From Sambucus nigra (Eukaryota > Streptophyta > Magnoliopsida > Dipsacales > Adoxaceae): 64,000 nt of DNA. Shown here piece after piece: positions 59,330 through 64,000 of this stretch. The position numbers and the translations under genes are program-made. Below the pieces are notes generated by a model that was not told where the DNA came from, did no database searches, and saw only the letters and a list, made by a program, of their open reading frames with translations. The DNA is taken from positions 442,626,219-442,690,218 of the forward strand of contig OX422211.1 in the NCBI GenBank assembly GCA_949130495.1. The letters run 5' to 3'. Each line of letters begins with the position of its first letter. Positions within the stretch are counted from its first letter, which is position 1.

Positions 59330-60528
59330 GTTGAATGGGAGCAATGGCATAAAAAATTAAAATTTTAAAGTCGCAAAATTTGACGGTACAAATTTTGGAT
59401 ATGAAAAATGCAAATAGAGGATTATATATTCTAGAAGGAGCTGTTCTATTACTAGAAGAAAATCCAGAAGATATGGAGGACGCCAAATGGAAGTTGCTTG
59501 ATCAAAAAGATCTTGGAACCATAAGTCTCTCGCTATCGAAGTCGGTGGCATTCAACATAAAAATGACGTCTCTCATGGATGCCATTTATAGTATGTATGT
59601 ACAAACGTTTGTATCAAAAAAGTTCATATGATTAAAAAGTTATTTAATATGAAGATGCCTTAAGGTAGACACTTTTGAGAACATATTAACGCATTCAACA
59701 AAGTGACTGATCAATTAGAATCGACTGAAATATATTTTAATGATGAGATTAGAGCTATATTAATCCTGGGACATTTTCCTAAAAATTAGAGAGAAATGTA
59801 TACAATGATCAGTAGTTCTATATGAAAATCCAAACTAAAGCTCAATGATGTCGTTAGTATGATCATGACACAAGAAATCCGTAACCAGTTAGACAGAGCT
59901 TCCACTTTGGCATCGACGTTGAATTTAGAGAGAAGACGCAGAGATTTATACAGGAGGAATAGGGATGTTAGGTTCTAGTTGTGGAATACCATGTCACTGT
60001 CTTAAAACCCAATAAATTCTAAAAATAAAAATCTAAACCATATGAAGATTGAATGTTTGAATTATGGAAAGAGTGGACATTTCAAAAACTAGTGTCGATC
60101 GTCAAAGAAGAACACAAACGAGAAGACTGAAGCAAATGTTATTTCAGAAAAAGTGAATGATACGCTGATATGCTCTTTGGAGAACAAGGAGGAATCTTGA
60201 GTGTCAGACTCCAGAGAATCATTCCATACTAACTCAAAGAAAGGATTATTTGACAGCTATTTACCGGGTATTATCTCGACGATGACTTGCCCTGCGATGT
60301 GGGTGGAAAAGATGAAGTCCACATTAAATTAAATGGGTTTGTGTGAGAACTAAAGGGTGTTAGACACATCTGAGGAAATATTTAATCTCGGTGGGATAGT
60401 TGGTGAATAAAGGTCATTTCACAACCTCCAATATTGATACCTTAAAGATTTCCAGATGGGAAAGGACTATGGAACGTGGTAGGAAGAGTGACACACTATA
60501 CATGACTACATAATCTCGAGGGTCAATT
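59330..60528 (+). pseudogene. COP4-B gag
   Basis: Reads NPEDMEDAKWKLLDQKDLGTISLSLSKSVAFNI, a copia gag core, then VTDQLESTEIYFNDEIRAI and a knuckle CLNYGKSGHFKN-stop-C (60054 onward) whose second Cys is Tyr. Frame breaks near 59390 and 59630 and later stops disable it. No DSG-type protease could be found downstream. Confidence 0.8.
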
Positions 60529-61410
60529 GTGGTTGTTGATAACAAGGAGGACTCAAACTTGTGGTATAAGAGACTTGGTCACATGAGTGAAAAAGGACTC
60601 AAAGTTATGCACTCTCAGGGTAAACTACGAGCATTACCATCAATTTTGATTGACTTGTACGAGATCTACATCTTCGAGAAGCATAAATGGGTGAGTTTCT
60701 TGAAAAATAGAATACACCAAAGCGGAAGAATTTTAGACTTGTTCACACAGACGTCTTAGGGACAGTCCAATCTCATCCATTGACGGACAATCTTATTTTG
60801 TGACCTTAATTGATCACCACTCGGGAAGGGTGTAGGTTTATTTTTGAGGTACAAGTATGATGTGTACGAGGTGTTATTGAAATGGAAGTTCATCGTGGAG
60901 AATGATACATGAATGATAGTAAAGAATTTGAGATCCGACAATAGTGGTGAGTATAAAGGCGCTAGTTTCCAAATTTACTGCTATAAGAATGGCATCAGAC
61001 TGGAAATGACATTTCCAATGGCACTATAACAAAATATCTTAGCAGAACGGATGAATCGAATACTATAAGAGAGCCAGAAGCATGCGTATATAAGAAGGCC
61101 TACCCATGAGGTTCTGGGTAGAGGTGGTTAATACAGTAGACTACCTAATTACGTGAGAACCATTAATACTATTAAAGCACATAATAATGGAGGAGGTATA
61201 GAGAGAAAAAGGTGTGAAACTTTCACATTTGATAATTTTTTGTTGTATCTGATATGTGCATACTAGTGATCATACCAGGGGTAAACTTGGCACCGAGTCA
61301 CTAAAATACACATTTATGGGATATGGTGAAGGTGAATTTAGCTAACTCTTCTGGAATGACCAAAAGAAGAAGGTCACAAGAAGTCGAGATGTCGTATTTA
61401 ATGAACGAGT
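60529..61410 (+). pseudogene. COP4-B pre-integrase and integrase
   Basis: NLWYKRLGHMSEKGLKVMHSQGKL is the finger part. RSDNSGEYKGASFQIYCYKNGI holds the second catalytic Asp; the following PQQN region is broken by a stop. The C-terminal part (61290-61410) reads TFMGYGEGEF and a RSRDVVFNE-like end. Several stops. Confidence 0.8.
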
Positions 61411-61719
61411 GATGTATATGGACATATATGCATGTGTAAGAGATGAAACACATGTCAGTGGATCAAGAAAGGATAATCATATGTACGTTGATATGAAAGA
61501 TACTCCAGAGGGTAGTGGAGTAGATATTTATTAGATAAAGGAACCCACACTACTGAGCAGTACACATAATAGTGAGCCACTAAGTCCAACTCAAACTTCA
61601 ACACTAAAGAGGTCTTCCCGTGCTCCTGTACATAATAGGTAGTATATAAACTATTTATTACTTAGTAATGGTGGTGAACCTGGATACTATGATGAATCAT
61701 GTCAAGTAAAGGATCCAAA

Positions 61720-63080
61720 TAAGTGGGAGCTTGCAATGGAAGATGAGATGAAGTGACTTATCTCAAACTAAACATGGAAGCTAACTGAGTTGCCCATGGA
61801 GGAAAAGACTTTACACAATCAGTGGGTGTATCGATTCAAGGAGGAACATGATTGTTCTAATAGATACAAGGAATGGATCGTAGTCAAAGTCACCAGAAGG
61901 AAGGTATTAACTACACAAAGATTTTTTCACCCGTTATGAAATCGACTACCATCTGATCCATTTTAAGCATTATTGAAGCAGAGAGTTTGTACCTTGAGCA
62001 ATTAGATATCAAAATTGCCTTCTTCCATGGTGACCTAGAGGAAGAGATATATACATAACAACCGTAAGGTTTCTTAGGGAAGGAGAGCCTAGTATGCAAG
62101 TTGAATAAGAGCCTATACGGATTGAAGTAAGTCCTAAGACAGTGGTAAATGAAGTTTGACTAGTTTATGCAGATAAATAGCTACAATAAGTGCAATGCTA
62201 ACCACTGCTTCTACTTTAAGATATTTCATTTTAGTTACATTATATTCCATTATATGTTGATAACATGTTAGTGCAAGGATTAGATATGTATAAAATTAGG
62301 AACTCAAAGAAATAATTGTCGAGTGAGTTCGACATGAAGTACTTGGGTGCAACTAAGCAGATGCTTGGGATGAGGGTTAACATAGATAAGCAAAAGGGTA
62401 CTTTACAGTTGTCTCAGGCAGAGTACATCAGTCATGTCTTATTAAGGTTTAATATGGGTGATGATAAAACTATTAGCACACCATTAGCTAGTCACTTTCG
62501 ACTATACAAGGACCAACCACTCGAGATAAAGGATGATAATAAATTCATGGCTAGTGTTCCATATGATTCATCCATACAAAGTTTGATGTATACCATGGTC
62601 TGCACGAGACTAACTATTGCTCATGAAGTGGGAGCAGTGAGCAGGTTCATAACAAATCCCAAGAAGCAACATTAGGAAGAAGTGAAATGGATACTCAGTT
62701 ATCTACGAGGTATTTTTAAAACATGTTTATAATTCAGAGAAGGCGAGAGGAGGTCACCAAGATTTGTGGACGGTTACTTTTCTGGTGAGGTAGATCACAT
62801 GCGGAGCACTATATGCTATGTTTTCACGATAGATACTACTGTAATTAGTTGGGTTTTATAACTACACAAGATAGTTACATTATCAACTACAAATAGGGAG
62901 TACGTGGCAGTTGCAGAGGCTAGTAAAAAGATGATTTAGTTACAAGGTTTATTAGAAGAATTGGGTTTGAAGAAGGTGAAAAATGTTTTGCATATTTTGG
63001 CAAAAAATGCAACATTTCATTAAAGAACTAAGCATATCGGGCATCATTATAACTTCATTATATCACTTCTTGATGATGGA
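61720..63080 (+). pseudogene. COP4-B reverse transcriptase and RNase H
   Basis: NKWELAMEDEMK and LPMEEKTLHNQWVYRFKEE begin RT, which is then shattered. 62316-62675 is open: FDMKYLGATKQMLGMRVNID, LQLSQAEYISHVLLRFNM, YDSSIQSLMYTMVCTR. RNase H follows (FVDGYFSGEVDHMRST, LLEELGLKKVKNVL, TKHIGHHYNFI). The YVDD region is not readable. Confidence 0.82.
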
Positions 63081-63268
63081 GTTTTAACTCTTGGGAAGAT
63101 CTAGGGAAACAAGAATAAAAATGGCATCTTAGTCACGATAGTGAGTTCAAATAAACCAAATTTTTACTCAACTTTAGTGTGTTCAAGCATATAAGACAAG
63201 TCTCACACCCAGATTCACTAACAGGCAGATTGGTGGAGGTACATCTCAAATTGGCTCCAAGTGGAGAT

Positions 63269-63879
63269 TGTTAGCCATTATGTACCAAATTAAAGTTTGT
63301 GTGAACCAATTAATAGCCACACACTTGGATAGTATCTTAACCACACATGTGTTTCCTTGTACGCCGTTCCTTTTAATCTTAGCCACACTTGTCATGGATA
63401 TTAGCCACACACATTTATCTTTACCACCACTCCTTTTATTTGTAGGCACAAAATACCCTATTCTCTTCCTATAAAATGAAGATTAAGTGGGAGAGGAAAG
63501 ACATGCCAAAATATCACAACAATAAAAACAGATATAGTTCAAACTAGAGTAGAGAAAAAATATAGAGTGAGTATTTTTTTTTTAAAAGTTGTGAATGTAC
63601 AAGCCTGAAAATATGGAGTGAGCAATTTTAAAGTGCGAATGATATACAATGTGTGTTTTTGTAAAGAAGCATTATTATAGTGAAAGTGGGCGTGAGCTAT
63701 AGACGTAGCCAAATTGATTAACCTCGTATATATTTGTCTTGTGCGTGAGTGTATTTTTTTAAACTATTATATGTGCTATTTTTTCGTGCAACATATTATT
63801 GTTATTTTTCTTGATTAATTGAATCCTAAGGTCGTGTCAATATTTTTGTCGGAAGTGGCAATGTCTAATTTCCCCAACA
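63269..63879 (+). repeat. COP4 LTR 2
   Basis: 611 bp, TGTTAGCC to CCCCAACA, preceded by AAGTGGAGAT. TATA candidate CTATAAAA at 63469-63476. Visibly diverged from LTR 1. Confidence 0.88.
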
Positions 63880-63901
63880 TGCTTTCTTTATTGGAAGGTC
63901 A

Positions 63902-64000
63902 TGTTAGTGTTTATGGACCCAATTAAAGTTTATGTGAACCCATTAATATCCACACACTTGGAAAATATGTTAACCACACATGTGTTTCATTGTCCACCAC
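63902..64000 (+). repeat. COP4 LTR 3, start only
   Basis: TGTTAGTGTTTATGGACCCA and onward matches LTR 1 (TGTTTGAGTTTATGGATCCA). It begins 22 bp after LTR 2; a TTGGAAGG stretch before it resembles the family's purine tract. The window ends inside it. Confidence 0.82.

Larger units (their letters stand above)
58520..64000 (+). mobile_element. Ty1/copia COP4 tandem: tail of copy A, shared LTR, copy B, LTR, third LTR
   Basis: 58520-58629 completes copy A's 3' region (purine tract AAGTGGAAGAT beside the LTR). LTRs follow at 58630-59235 and 63269-63879, with copy B between them. A further LTR starts at 63902 and runs out of the window. Five-base flanks of copy B (AAGAT, TGCTT) do not match, as expected if the first LTR is shared between tandem copies. 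Confidence 0.8.

Overview
The window is plant nuclear DNA made almost entirely of transposable elements. I found no host gene, tRNA or rRNA. The plant call rests on the mix of families: a Helitron whose RepHel gene has an intron, Ty1/copia elements primed by initiator-Met tRNA (one Sirevirus-like), a chromodomain Ty3/gypsy element of Tekay/Del type, a Tat-type Ty3/gypsy element with antisense reading frames, and a hAT-type MITE. The low GC content and deep nesting suggest heterochromatin of a large genome. I did not identify the species. Internal names used below are HEL, COP1-4, GYP1 and GYP2.

Left third (1-19282). HEL enters from the left and ends at 14924 with the diagnostic hairpin plus CTAG. 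Its Rep-helicase gene (plus strand, decayed) is split at 801/9335 by COP1 (802-9334). COP1 is a young minus-strand copia element with two LTRs about 98% identical, a perfect 5-bp target duplication and one uninterrupted 1693-codon gag-pol frame. It is the only element here that looks able to encode all its proteins. Right of HEL lies COP2 (15009-19282, minus), which has an LTR, primer site and broken gag but no pol. It meets HEL exactly at HEL's 3' end, so its missing part may lie left of HEL, outside the window.

Middle (19283-38642). First comes a degraded gypsy-type LTR ending at 21259. A retroelement-derived stretch follows, carrying a 48-bp minisatellite and a roughly 165-bp tandem repeat, and then a possible CACTA-like DNA transposon. 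COP3 (27282-38561, plus) sits in the latter; it is old and broken, and its 3' LTR was hit by a solo LTR of the COP2 family (35042-36717).

Right part (38643-64000). A copia copy (COP4-A) was interrupted by GYP1 (39009-58519, minus). GYP1 gag was interrupted by GYP2 (44893-55491, minus). GYP2 pol was interrupted by a 352-bp hAT-type MITE (50799-51150). Target duplications of 5, 5 and 8 bp support each layer; the two gypsy ones each carry one mismatch. COP4-A shares an LTR with a second copy, COP4-B, in tandem, and a third LTR of the family begins at 63902.

Most interesting signals: arrays of a perfect 12-bp palindrome (TCGTTCGAACGA) in a larger block shared by LTRs of the unrelated COP2 and GYP1 families; a different palindrome cluster (CGGACCGGTCCG type) in the young COP1 LTR; spliced antisense coding frames inside GYP2; and the fully reconstructable nested history.
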